A DNA stretch of 64,000 nucleotides, taken from Oribacterium sp. oral taxon 078 str. F0262 (GTDB taxonomy: Bacteria; Bacillota; Clostridia; Lachnospirales; Lachnospiraceae). The stretch is taken from NCBI RefSeq assembly GCF_000160135.1, contig NZ_GG729933.1, positions 440,816-504,815 of the forward strand, read 5' to 3'. Below, in pieces: positions 28,082-36,441 of this stretch. Below the pieces are notes generated by a model that was given only the letters and a program-made list of their open reading frames with translations, searched no databases and was not told the origin of the DNA. Made by a program: the position numbers and the translations under genes. Position 1 is the stretch's first letter. Every line of letters begins with the position of its first letter.

Positions 28082-29071
28082 ATGAAGAAGATCATGAACA
28101 AGCCGACAGAGGTGGTAGGGGATGCGCTGATGGGGCTTCAGATGGCATATCCGGATGCCCTGAGCTATATACCGAAGCTGGAGGTGATCTGCCGAAAGGA
28201 GAAAAAGATCGATAAGGTGGCGCTCATATCCGGAGGAGGCGCGGGGCATGAGCCGCTGCACGCGGGCTATGTGGGAAAGGGAATGCTGGATGCGGCGGTC
28301 TCGGGAAATGTGTTTTCCTCCCCGAGCCCGGATCGGATCGGCACTGCCCTGAGAGAGGTATCCTGCGGGAAGGGTGTGCTGATGGTGATCAAGAACTATT
28401 CCGGCGATATCATGAACTTCGGGATGGCCGCGGATCTCGCAAAGCTGGATGGGATCGAGACGAGTCAGGTCATCGTGAAGGATGACGCAGCGGTTCCGGA
28501 CCGGGAGGAGGGAACCGGAAGGAGGGGGATCGCGGGAACCGTCTTTGTGCATAAAATCGCAGGGGCCAGGGCAGAGCAGGGAGCAAGCCTTGAGGAGGTC
28601 AGGGCTTCGGCAGAGAAGGCGGTTCGGAACATCAGAACCATGGGCGTCGCCATGACACCCTGTATTCTTCCGGCGGTCGGAAAGCCGGGCTTTCAGATTG
28701 CGGAGGACGAGATCGAGATCGGGATGGGAATCCACGGTGAGCAGGGAGTAGAGAGCAGCAAGATCAAGACGGCGAAGGAGATCGCAGAGATTTTGCTGGA
28801 TAAAATCATGGCGGACTACGACTACTCCGGCGCGGAGGCGGCGGTCCTCATTAACGGACTGGGCGGCACTCCGCTGATGGAGCTCTATATCTTAAATATG
28901 GAAGTACAGAAGCTTTTAAAGGAGAGAGAGATAAAGGCATACCGCACTCTCGTCGGGAATTACTGCACATCCATCGATATGACGGGCGCATCGATTACGC
29001 TGATGAAGCTGGATGAAGAGCTGAAGGCTCTTTTGGACGCGCCGTGTGATACGCCGGCATGGAAGATTTAA
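28082..29071 (+). CDS. dhaK: DhaK-family dihydroxyacetone kinase subunit
   Basis: A 329-residue protein with the DhaK signatures GGGAGHEP (substrate pocket), SGNVFSSPSPD, KNYSGD and GMGIHGE, whose histidine covalently holds the substrate ketone as a hemiaminal. It lacks the fused ATP domain of ATP-type kinases, so it needs a DhaL partner, present immediately downstream. PTS-type systems also use a DhaM phosphodonor; none is in this window. DhaK-like kinases can act on other short ketoses, so the substrate in this block is open. Confidence 0.92.
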   Translation: MKKIMNKPTEVVGDALMGLQMAYPDALSYIPKLEVICRKEKKIDKVALISGGGAGHEPLHAGYVGKGMLDAAVSGNVFSSPSPDRIGTALREVSCGKGVLMVIKNYSGDIMNFGMAADLAKLDGIETSQVIVKDDAAVPDREEGTGRRGIAGTVFVHKIAGARAEQGASLEEVRASAEKAVRNIRTMGVAMTPCILPAVGKPGFQIAEDEIEIGMGIHGEQGVESSKIKTAKEIAEILLDKIMADYDYSGAEAAVLINGLGGTPLMELYILNMEVQKLLKEREIKAYRTLVGNYCTSIDMTGASITLMKLDEELKALLDAPCDTPAWKI

Positions 29072-29084
29072 GGAGGAGGAAGCT

Positions 29085-29738
29085 ATGGACTTTTCACTTA
29101 GGTCCCGGGATTACGTGGAATATATCAAAAGAGCGTATGAGCTGATCCATTCCAGGGGAGACTATATCACAGAGCTTGACAGCGCGACCGGGGACGGGGA
29201 TCATTGGACGAACCTCAACATGGGCTTTGAGAGTCTGGTGCAGCAGGCAGAGAGGCTGGAGGAGATGGAGCTTTCAGAGCAGTTCCGGGAGATCGGGCGG
29301 ATTATGATGTCGGTGATCGGAGGCTCCTCCGGGATACTCTATGGGAGTGCTTATATCGCGGCGTCCAAGACACTGGAGGGAAAGGAGAAGATCGGGGAGG
29401 AGACGCTGTATGAGGTTCTGCTTTCGATGCGGGATGCGATTATTTCGCGGGGGCAGGCGAAGGAGGGAGATAAAACGATGATCGACAGCCTGGCCCCGGC
29501 GGTAAAGAAATATAAGGAATGCCTGGATCGGCAGGAAGATGCGGAGCTCCTCTGTGAGAAGGTGAAGAAGGCAGCGGAGGAGGGCGCCGAAAATACGAAA
29601 AAGATGGAGGCAGTCAGGGGGAGAGCGAGCTATCAGGCGGACAGAGGGCTTGGACATCTGGACCCGGGGGCAGTGACGATGTCCTATCAGCTTGTGACTT
29701 TAATGGATTTTGCCGCGGAGAAATCGAGAGAGAAATAG
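29085..29738 (+). CDS. dhaL: DhaL-family dihydroxyacetone kinase ADP/ATP-binding subunit
   Basis: A 217-residue all-helical subunit. Motifs: DSATGDGDHWTN (metal-binding Asp cluster; Trp where most members have Gly), GGSSGILYG, GDKTMIDSLAPA, and GRASYQADRGLGHLDPGA. It phosphorylates the DhaK-bound ketone. ATG 29085 follows AGGAGGAAG and lies 13 bases after dhaK. The Trp substitution beside the catalytic aspartates may alter nucleotide or partner handling. Confidence 0.92.
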   Translation: MDFSLRSRDYVEYIKRAYELIHSRGDYITELDSATGDGDHWTNLNMGFESLVQQAERLEEMELSEQFREIGRIMMSVIGGSSGILYGSAYIAASKTLEGKEKIGEETLYEVLLSMRDAIISRGQAKEGDKTMIDSLAPAVKKYKECLDRQEDAELLCEKVKKAAEEGAENTKKMEAVRGRASYQADRGLGHLDPGAVTMSYQLVTLMDFAAEKSREK

Positions 29739-29771
29739 GAGCTTTGCGGCCAGCAGGATGGGAGAAAAGCT

Positions 29772-30923
29772 GTGGGAGAGAGGGAGGACAAGAGGAAACT
29801 TCTTAGGGATGCCATGGACAATAAGGAGACTTATCGGGTGCCCATGGGATTCTGGCATCACTTCGTACTGGGGAAGGATCAATTCCGCGGGCTGGAGGAT
29901 CCGGCGATCATAGAGAGGATCATAGAAGGACATAAGAGATATTTTGAGGAAGTTGAGCCGGACATGATGAAGTTTATGAGCGAGGGCTTCATGGGCTATC
30001 CCCCGGTCATGGACAATGCTCTAAGGACGGGTGAGGATCTCCTCAGGATCAGAAGCATCGGGCCGGATCATCCCTGGATCACGGAGCAAATAAAGTATGT
30101 GAAGCGCCTGCAGGAGCTCTTCGGGGATAAGGTGATGACCTTTTATAATATCTTCGCGCCGCTTCAGGTCATCCGCATCCGCCTGGATTTTTACGATAAG
30201 GACTATGAGCGTTTCGCAGCTCTCGCGGAGAGCTTCCCGGAGGAGCTGCATGCGGCGGGGATGGAGATTCAGAAGGATATCAAGCTTCTTGTCTCCCGGC
30301 TCCTCACGGAGACCGGACTGGACGGGATATACTACTGCGTACAGAATATACAGAGTAAGCGCTATACGAGGGAGATGTATGAGCGCATCGTCCGTCCGAC
30401 GGAGATAGAGGTCCTGGAGTCTGCGAATCAATTCAGCGACTACAACATTCTCCATATCTGCGGCTATTCGCATCATACGAATCAGCTTTGCTTTTATCAG
30501 GACTATGAGGCGAAGGCATATAACTGGGCGACCTTTACCGAAGGAATTTCCATCGAGGAGGGGCGGAAGCTGTTCCCGGGGAAATGTGTCTTGGGGGGCT
30601 TTGACAATAATCCCGAGACGCTGATCGATTCGGGAAGCCGGGAAGAGATCTGTGCCTTTGTGAATCGGCTGATCCGCGAGAACGGGCACAGAGGCTATAT
30701 CATGGGGGCGGACTGTTCCATCCCGAATGAGATTAAGGACGGGAGAATTCACTGGATCGCGAGGCAGCTCCAGGAAAAGGAGAATCGAATCGGAAAAGGG
30801 GCCACAGAATCAAAGAAGGAGAAGAGAAGCAAAAGGGAGAACGGAATCAAAGAGGGGAACAGAATCAATGAGGAGAACAGAACCAATGAGGAGAACAGAA
30901 CCAATGAGGAGAAGAGAATATGA
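29772..30923 (+). CDS. UroD/MtaA-superfamily protein, zinc-motif type, copy 1
   Basis: A 383-residue uroporphyrinogen-decarboxylase-fold protein. It carries HICG near residue 222 and GADC near residue 316, matching the His-x-Cys...Cys zinc site of MtaA/CmuA methyltransferases rather than heme-pathway UroD. A methyl-transfer role is therefore more likely than decarboxylation, but no corrinoid protein is nearby. GTG 29772 is chosen because it aligns with the start of the neighbouring paralogue. The last ~45 residues are a charged low-complexity tail ending in NEENRT repeats, absent from the paralogue. It overlaps the next gene by ATGA. Confidence 0.75.
   Translation: MGEREDKRKLLRDAMDNKETYRVPMGFWHHFVLGKDQFRGLEDPAIIERIIEGHKRYFEEVEPDMMKFMSEGFMGYPPVMDNALRTGEDLLRIRSIGPDHPWITEQIKYVKRLQELFGDKVMTFYNIFAPLQVIRIRLDFYDKDYERFAALAESFPEELHAAGMEIQKDIKLLVSRLLTETGLDGIYYCVQNIQSKRYTREMYERIVRPTEIEVLESANQFSDYNILHICGYSHHTNQLCFYQDYEAKAYNWATFTEGISIEEGRKLFPGKCVLGGFDNNPETLIDSGSREEICAFVNRLIRENGHRGYIMGADCSIPNEIKDGRIHWIARQLQEKENRIGKGATESKKEKRSKRENGIKEGNRINEENRTNEENRTNEEKRI
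30858..30915 (+). repeat. 18-base coding minisatellite
   Basis: About three tandem copies of AATGAGGAGAACAGAACC encode the hexapeptide NEENRT at the C-terminus of the first UroD-like protein. Slippage here would change tail length in steps of six residues. Confidence 0.75.
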
Positions 30924-31930
30924 CGGATGATCGCAGAAAGGTAATTGACGCATTTTTGAATAATGAGGAGGAGAGCAGAGTCCCGGTCGCCTTTTGGCAT
31001 CATTTCGTTTCGTTTCACGATCATTACAGCGGCGCGGACGAGGAGATATACCGGACTGTGCTGAGAGAGCAGAAGAAATTCGCGGATGAGGTAAAGCCGG
31101 ATCTCCTTAAGATCATGTCGGACGGCTTCTTCGGGCATCCCTCCGTCTGCCGTAAAACGATCCGCACTACAGAGGATCTCGCTGAGCTTGGCCCGGTGGG
31201 GGCGGAGCATCCTTGGATCACGAAGCAGGTGGAATATGTAAAGGAAATCTGCGATTACTGCGGAAACGATGTCTATAAATACTACAACATTTTTTCACCG
31301 CTTCAGTATATCCGCCTCCGCTTTGAGGAATACGATGAGGATTTCCGGAAGTTTGTCCGGCTCTTCCACGAGAGCCCGGAAACGATGGTGAAGGCCGCAA
31401 AATGCATCGCTTCGGACACGAAATGCCTTGTGAAGCGCCTTTTTGAGGAGACCTCCGTCGATGGAATTTATTACAGTGTGCAGTGCGTGCAAGATAAGCT
31501 GATGACACACGAGGGGCATCGGAAGCTGGTGGAGCCCCTGGATCTGGATGTGCTTCAGTATATCAACCGCTTTTCGGACAGGACGATCCTGCATATCTGC
31601 GGTTATGGAAAGTATACGAATCATCTGAGCTGGTACAAGGATTACCCGGTAAAAGCATATAATTGGGCGGTGTATTCCGAGGGAATCGGACTCGCGGAGG
31701 GAAAGAAGCTCCTGAATGAGAAGCCGGTGCTGGGAGGCTTCGACAACGCGGAGGGAAGCATACTGTATACGGGAAGTGAGGAGGAGCTTCGCGTGGAGAT
31801 CCGGCGCATCTTGGATGAGGCGGGAACGAAAGGAGTGGCGATCGGCGCCGACTGCACGATTTCGTCCGAGGTGACAGCGGAGAGGCTGGAGCTGATCCGA
31901 AGACTGGTGTCGGAATATCATAAATCATAA
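30920..31930 (+). CDS. UroD/MtaA-superfamily protein, zinc-motif type, copy 2
   Basis: A 336-residue paralogue of the preceding protein over the full core, sharing RVPxxFWHHF near the N-terminus, HPWIT, ICGY after the zinc-site His-x-Cys, KAYNWA and IGADC. It lacks the low-complexity tail. The tandem pair may be a heteromer or act on different methyl donors. The start overlaps the previous stop (ATGA), so the two are coupled. Function is inferred only from fold and metal ligands. Confidence 0.75.
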   Translation: MTDDRRKVIDAFLNNEEESRVPVAFWHHFVSFHDHYSGADEEIYRTVLREQKKFADEVKPDLLKIMSDGFFGHPSVCRKTIRTTEDLAELGPVGAEHPWITKQVEYVKEICDYCGNDVYKYYNIFSPLQYIRLRFEEYDEDFRKFVRLFHESPETMVKAAKCIASDTKCLVKRLFEETSVDGIYYSVQCVQDKLMTHEGHRKLVEPLDLDVLQYINRFSDRTILHICGYGKYTNHLSWYKDYPVKAYNWAVYSEGIGLAEGKKLLNEKPVLGGFDNAEGSILYTGSEEELRVEIRRILDEAGTKGVAIGADCTISSEVTAERLELIRRLVSEYHKS

Positions 31931-32046
31931 GTGTGAAGGACCGGGCCGCTTGGAAGAGCGGCCTTTTGGGAAGGCTTGCCGCCCCGGCGCTCTACGGAGC
32001 CTGCCGGAGCGGCAGGCTGTTTGCGTTATCGCGGCGGGAGGGTAGG

Positions 32047-33684
32047 ATGGGATATGCAGGAGAGCTCAGGACGGAATTCGATGATTTTGCGAGGGCAATC
32101 TCAGACGTGGTTTCCACCGATGTCATCATTACGGACAAGAGTATGAGAATTATCGGGAGCGCCTTTCAGTACTTCTCGCTCTATCAGGACATCAAGGTCG
32201 GCTCCCTGATCGGGGAGGTGCTGTACAATGGAAAGGACCTTCTGGTAGAGCATAAAAGGGAGAAGAAGAGCTGCCGTCTCTGCGCGGAGTACGCAAAATG
32301 CAAGATGGAGGCGTTCATCGGCGTGCCGATCCGGGACCGGATCCGCACGATCGGCGTCATCGCCCTGATTCTGCCCAAGGACAAGGGGAGGGAGCTCTTT
32401 AGGAAGCGGGATTCCACCGTGACATTCATGCACAGTATGGCGGAGCTGATCGCCTCCAAGATACACAGCAGTCAAAGATCGAAAATCATGGAAGAGAAAA
32501 ATGCGGAGCTCAGGGGCATACTGGATGCCAACCCGATCGCCAATGTCTATACCGATTGCTTCGGGACGATTCTCTTCGTCAATGAAGCCTTCAAGAGGCT
32601 GTTCTTTGTCACGGAGGAGCTGCTGGGCTCTCATATACAGGAGCTTTTTCCCTATGATTACATAAGGAGGATCTTTCAAAAACGAGAGCTGAAGCCGGAA
32701 ATGCTCAAGGCGGCGGCAGAGCGCAATCAGTTTTACGGAATCATCAATGTGGAACCGATTCATGATGAGCTGGGAATGACGACGGTTCTATTCTCCTTTC
32801 GGAGATACGGTGAAATTCAGTCGGAATCCGCACAGTTTGACTTTGCAAACGGAAGCTGTGTGACCTTTGACTTCCTGGAGGAGATCTGCACAGCGGAGCT
32901 CCTGGAGGAGGCCGCACGCTTTGCGAGGAGCGAGGAAAGGCTTTTATATATCAATACGGACGACAATGAAATCAATGAGATGCTCGCGAAGGCGATGCAC
33001 AATGAATCCGCGCAGAAGCTGAAGGATTTTTTCATCATGCACAGCTCCAGCCTTTACCGGGACTATCTTTCGGAGTATCTCTTCGGGGAGAATGGACTCT
33101 TGAAAAATATGGAGGATGGGACACTGGTGATCCATCACCCGGAGAGGATGCAGCTGTATTATCAGAAAAAACTGGCGAGATACATAGCTTCTCTCCAAAA
33201 GCAGAAGGACGCGGCAGGGAGCCTGAGAATCATACTGTGTACCGAGCGGGACCTTGGCGAGTATCTTGAGGACGGGCGCTTTGAGCGGGAGCTCTATGAG
33301 ATGATGCAGAAGAACCGGATTTCACCGGGGAAAACACTGCATTCCGATTCTGAGCTTTTTAAAAGATATACCCGCAGCATGACAGAGTATTATCAGAAGC
33401 TCTATAAGATAGAGCAGAGGGGAGAGAACTATTTCGAGCCGGTACAGATGGAATATATGAGGATGGGGGTGAACGAGTTAAATCTGCAGATTGAGAGGGC
33501 GGTGACGGAGGGAGGGCTGCGGGAGGAGAAGAAAAGCGGGGAAATTTCCCTGAAAGAGTATGAGCAGAACCGAATCCGGGAAATGCTCAATATCGGGAAG
33601 ACACAAAAGGAAATATGCAGGGCGCTCGCCATATCCCGGAGCACACTGAACCGACGGCTGGGAAGGATGAGGGAGCTGCGCTGA
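32047..33684 (+). CDS. GAF-PAS-Fis regulator with decayed sigma-54 activator AAA+ domain
   Basis: A 545-residue protein laid out like sigma-54 enhancer-binding activators. A GAF-like sensor domain (about 15-160) includes CRLCAEYAKC. A PAS domain (about 170-255, LDANPIANVYTD) follows, then a shortened AAA+ region, then a Fis-type helix-turn-helix (NRIREMLNIGKTQKEICRAL). The AAA+ part lacks Walker A and the GAFTGA loop but still shows remnants, such as RIILCTERDL and FERELYEMM. It therefore cannot activate sigma-54 by ATP hydrolysis and probably works as a ligand-sensing DNA binder. Start ATG 32047 has GGGAGGG upstream. Its position suggests control of the upstream block. Confidence 0.8.
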   Translation: MGYAGELRTEFDDFARAISDVVSTDVIITDKSMRIIGSAFQYFSLYQDIKVGSLIGEVLYNGKDLLVEHKREKKSCRLCAEYAKCKMEAFIGVPIRDRIRTIGVIALILPKDKGRELFRKRDSTVTFMHSMAELIASKIHSSQRSKIMEEKNAELRGILDANPIANVYTDCFGTILFVNEAFKRLFFVTEELLGSHIQELFPYDYIRRIFQKRELKPEMLKAAAERNQFYGIINVEPIHDELGMTTVLFSFRRYGEIQSESAQFDFANGSCVTFDFLEEICTAELLEEAARFARSEERLLYINTDDNEINEMLAKAMHNESAQKLKDFFIMHSSSLYRDYLSEYLFGENGLLKNMEDGTLVIHHPERMQLYYQKKLARYIASLQKQKDAAGSLRIILCTERDLGEYLEDGRFERELYEMMQKNRISPGKTLHSDSELFKRYTRSMTEYYQKLYKIEQRGENYFEPVQMEYMRMGVNELNLQIERAVTEGGLREEKKSGEISLKEYEQNRIREMLNIGKTQKEICRALAISRSTLNRRLGRMRELR

Positions 33685-34109
33685 GGAGCCGGAAGCCCAC
33701 TTCCATGAGAATCCGAATATCAAGTGTCCCGTTGGCAGGAACATTCATCCGGCTATGGACGAAAAGCTGCGGCGGGTACAGGATGCGATGGAAGATGAAC
33801 TGCGTCATATCACGATCGCCGATGTCGCTTCGGATATCAAAAGGGAAGTCGGCTCCGCCGATTGATGGAAGATCGGGCGCAGGACAAAACGGATGACGAC
33901 AGCCCGCTTTTGCAATAAAAGAACTGCCGCAGATGGGTGCGAAGTATGTCATCCACGTTTTTAAGGACGAGGATAAAAAATACTATGAAGAGCTTGTACA
34001 ATGAAATGCCGAACGGCTATCTGGAGAGCATTCAGAAGGGACTCGCCGCAGTAAGATGCTTCAGCAGACATAAGTCGATCGGGACGGGAACAAAGGAAGA
34101 AAATATCGC

Positions 34110-34355
34110 AAGGCTGAAACTCTGTACGATGCCGCAGCGGGCAAGTGCGGCACGGCAGACTGCACTGGTGTATTGGCTTTCGCGTTCACTGTGAAGGATT
34201 GCTTTTTCGATACCGGGGAATGCCTTATGTGCGTTCTCTGCAGAGCGAATCCACGTTGATTCCGAGCTCCTTGGCGCTTTGCTGAAGCCGATCACCCGAC
34301 CGAGCTTTACGGCCTGGACTTTAAACTCTTTGTCGTAAACTTTTTTCTGTGCCAA
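34110..34355 (-). mobile_element. IS3-family transposase remnant
   Basis: Minus-strand translation gives an OrfA start (AQKKVYDKEFKVQAVKLGR) and, soon after it, an OrfB piece (HSERESQYTSAVCRAALARC) that matches the end of the IS3 catalytic domain. The intervening part of both orfs is missing, so this is an internally deleted, inactive copy. No terminal inverted repeats could be assigned. Confidence 0.7.
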
Positions 34356-34574
34356 ATTGACCGGGATCTGATCATCACCGCCCAGCGAGAAGCGCTGCAA
34401 ACCCTTCGCTGTATCCTCTCCAATATCGAGTATCGCTTCTACAGGGCTTACGGTATGGAGGTTTAGGACAAACGCACAGTCCATGGAGAATACCCGTATC
34501 GCCTGATCCCCAGTGATTGCAAACCCAGTGCGTGCCTGATGAATGACTGGATCTGCTTGTCGAGCGCGTAAAAT

Positions 34575-34602
34575 GTCCCGAATAATATGCAATATTTGGG
34601 GC
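34575..34602 (+). repeat. Duplicate, degenerate copy of the abiE operator-promoter
   Basis: GTCCCGAATAATATGC followed by AATATTTGGGGC closely resembles the palindrome over the abiE promoter 149 bases downstream, with several changes. It is either a second operator for the antitoxin or a relic of a lost TA copy. Confidence 0.55.
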
Positions 34603-34714
34603 AAATAATATGCTGCCTTTGATGTGGACTCACCCTTTGATGCGGTCTCAGTTTTGAGAATTTGATTAAAACTCTGCTTCCAGGAAATACTACAAGTAAG
34701 GATTGTAAACCCTA

Positions 34715-34751
34715 TTGAAAAGTGTCCCGAATAATATATAATATTCGGGAC
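34715..34751 (+). promoter_or_regulatory. abiE promoter with overlapping operator palindrome
   Basis: TTGAAA (34715-34720) and TATAAT (34737-34742) are 16 bases apart. The -10 lies inside a 28-base near-perfect inverted repeat (34724-34751) with arms GTCCCGAATA and TATTCGGGAC. AbiEi-type antitoxins repress their own operons through inverted repeats, so this is the likely operator. Confidence 0.75.
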
Positions 34752-34768
34752 AAAAGGAGGCGAGCATA

Positions 34769-35383
34769 GTGGCAAACGGATTCTCAGAACAGATACAAAA
34801 TAGAATTGGAAATGCAGTCGATGGCACAATTTTTGTGAACTCCGATTTTGCGGATATTGCTGACCAGGAAACGGTCAGACGAACGCTGAACAGATTAACA
34901 CAGGCTGGTATGCTTCGCAGGATACTAAAAGGAGTCTATGAAAAACCGAAGTACAGCGAGTTGCTCGATGAATACGTAGCGGCTGACCCGGACGCAGTCG
35001 CAAAAGCATTGGCGCGAAGCTACCATTGGACCATCGTTCCGTGTGGGAATACGGCCCTGAACCTTTTGGGGCTCTCCACACAGGTAACGGCGGTCTGGTT
35101 CTATATCAGCGACGGCCCGTATAAGATCTATGAGTGGAGCTTCACAAAGTTGGAATTTAAGCATAGGACCAACAAGGAAATCACCGGTCTGTCTTACATG
35201 ACGAGTTTGGTGATCCAAGCGCTGAAAACTTTGGGAAGGACCAATGTGACGCCGGAGATCATACAGACGCTTTCTGAAAAGTTGTCCGATGACGAAAAGC
35301 GAGCCTGTCTGAAAGAGGCGACGGAATCTACGAATTGGGTTTACGATACGATACGGAAGATGTGTGGAGGTGACCCACAATGA
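34769..35383 (+). CDS. AbiEi-type antitoxin / DUF6088 transcriptional regulator
   Basis: A 204-residue protein with an N-terminal winged helix (VNSDFADIADQETVRRTLNRLTQAGMLRRILKG) and the YxxP-type AbiEi core (ALARSYHWTIVPCGNTALNLLGLSTQ). It is the DNA-binding antitoxin of type IV AbiE systems. GTG 34769 follows AAGGAGG. It is intact and overlaps the toxin gene by four bases. Because the toxin is truncated, it is probably now an orphan autoregulator. Confidence 0.85.
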   Translation: MANGFSEQIQNRIGNAVDGTIFVNSDFADIADQETVRRTLNRLTQAGMLRRILKGVYEKPKYSELLDEYVAADPDAVAKALARSYHWTIVPCGNTALNLLGLSTQVTAVWFYISDGPYKIYEWSFTKLEFKHRTNKEITGLSYMTSLVIQALKTLGRTNVTPEIIQTLSEKLSDDEKRACLKEATESTNWVYDTIRKMCGGDPQ

Positions 35384-35964
35384 GAAATGTGGCACGATTG
35401 CCGGAAAGTGACCGGCGCGAACTCTTCCGAAATACAGCAGATAAGATGGGCTTGAATGATGCCATCGTAGAAAAAGATTTTTGGGTATGCTTTACGCTGG
35501 ATTATCTGTTCCAACGCTGCCCCTGGAAAGACGCTATTACCTTCAAAGGCGGCACCAGCATTTCCAAGGCATTCAACTTGATCAGCCGTTTTTCCGAAGA
35601 TATTGACCTGATTTTGGATTGGCGGGTGTTGGGATACGGTAAGGATGAGCCATGGGAAAAGCGTTCCAACACAAAGCAGGATGCGTTCAACAAAGACGCC
35701 AATGTGCGGGCAGAAGTTTTTCTTGCAGAGCAGTTTTGCCCCACCATTCAGGCAGAACTTTCTCAGGAGCTTGGCTGTGAAGCAAATATCTACATAGACG
35801 AAAAGGACAAACAGACCGTTATCTTTGCCTATCCGCACCTGTTCACTAATCCTGCTACCTTGCAGGTCATTCGTTTGGAGATCGGTGTGCTGGCCGCCGC
35901 GGTAGAAGATGCGGCAGCCCCCAATTGCTTTTCCTCACAGCTTTATTGTTCTGATATGCTCTAA
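35380..35964 (+). pseudogene. AbiEii-type nucleotidyltransferase toxin, 3' truncated
   Basis: The first ~180 residues carry the AbiEii/AbiGii toxin signature: FKGGTSISKAF followed by RFSEDIDLILD, the nucleotidyltransferase catalytic aspartates. Family members usually run to about 300 residues; this one ends at 194. Its last residues (from about NCFSSQ) are simply antisense of the neighbouring PPOX gene. A deletion or insertion junction near 35925 removed the C-terminal half, so the toxin is probably inactive. Confidence 0.85.
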
Positions 35965-36351
35965 ATCCAGTGTGACAACGGCTGTGTCAAATTTGATTTC
36001 ATAGAGAACAAGAGATTTTCCCGCGGCATCTATCGTGTTTTGATAGTCCGGGATCTTTTCGACGAATTTTTCCGCAAGGTCGAAAATCGTCCTCCTGCTT
36101 TTCGCCGCAATGCCCTTTGCTTTAACGTGTTCATTCCCGCCATGCGGGATCGTGGAAAACGCGATTCTCTCGTTCGCGGCGATCTCTTTCACCTTGTCAT
36201 TCCCCTTGTAAGTTGCGAAATAGAGGATATTGCTGTCCGGGGAGAAATAGAAATTGACAATTCTCACGTTTGGGACATTGTCAACAGAAGTGGCCAATGC
36301 CATCTCTGCTTGTACCGCCATAATCCTTAAAAACTCCGCCTTTGTTTTCAT
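35935..36351 (-). CDS. Pyridoxamine 5'-phosphate oxidase-like flavoprotein
   Basis: A 138-residue split-barrel protein of the PPOX/FMN-binding superfamily, with MALATSVDNVPNVRIVNF and ILYFATYKGNDKVKEIA in the usual places. Members of this small class are FMN- or F420-type oxidoreductases or heme-handling proteins; true pyridoxal synthesis is unlikely. Start ATG 36351 has AAAGGAG upstream. It is divergently paired with a WYL regulator over a 90-base intergenic region, a common arrangement for a regulator and its target. It is AT-richer than the core genes. Confidence 0.8.
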   Translation of the reverse strand: MKTKAEFLRIMAVQAEMALATSVDNVPNVRIVNFYFSPDSNILYFATYKGNDKVKEIAANERIAFSTIPHGGNEHVKAKGIAAKSRRTIFDLAEKFVEKIPDYQNTIDAAGKSLVLYEIKFDTAVVTLDLEHIRTIKL

Positions 36352-36441
36352 ATACGGATCTCCTTTCCTTTTTTGAATTATCTGCATTATAATGGATAAA
36401 GGTGTCAATTTGTGATACCTTTTATGCAAGGAGGCGATTTT

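Larger units (their letters stand above)
33685..34768. other. Gene-poor decayed region at the island's left edge
   Basis: It contains fragments only: a short plus-strand remnant starting near 33700 (NPNIKCPVGRNIHPAMDEK...) that I cannot identify, another fragment ending near 34004 (KYVIHVFKDEDKKYYEELVQ), an IS3 remnant on the minus strand, and two related promoter-operator palindromes. Composition is visibly more AT-rich toward the right. Confidence 0.6.
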
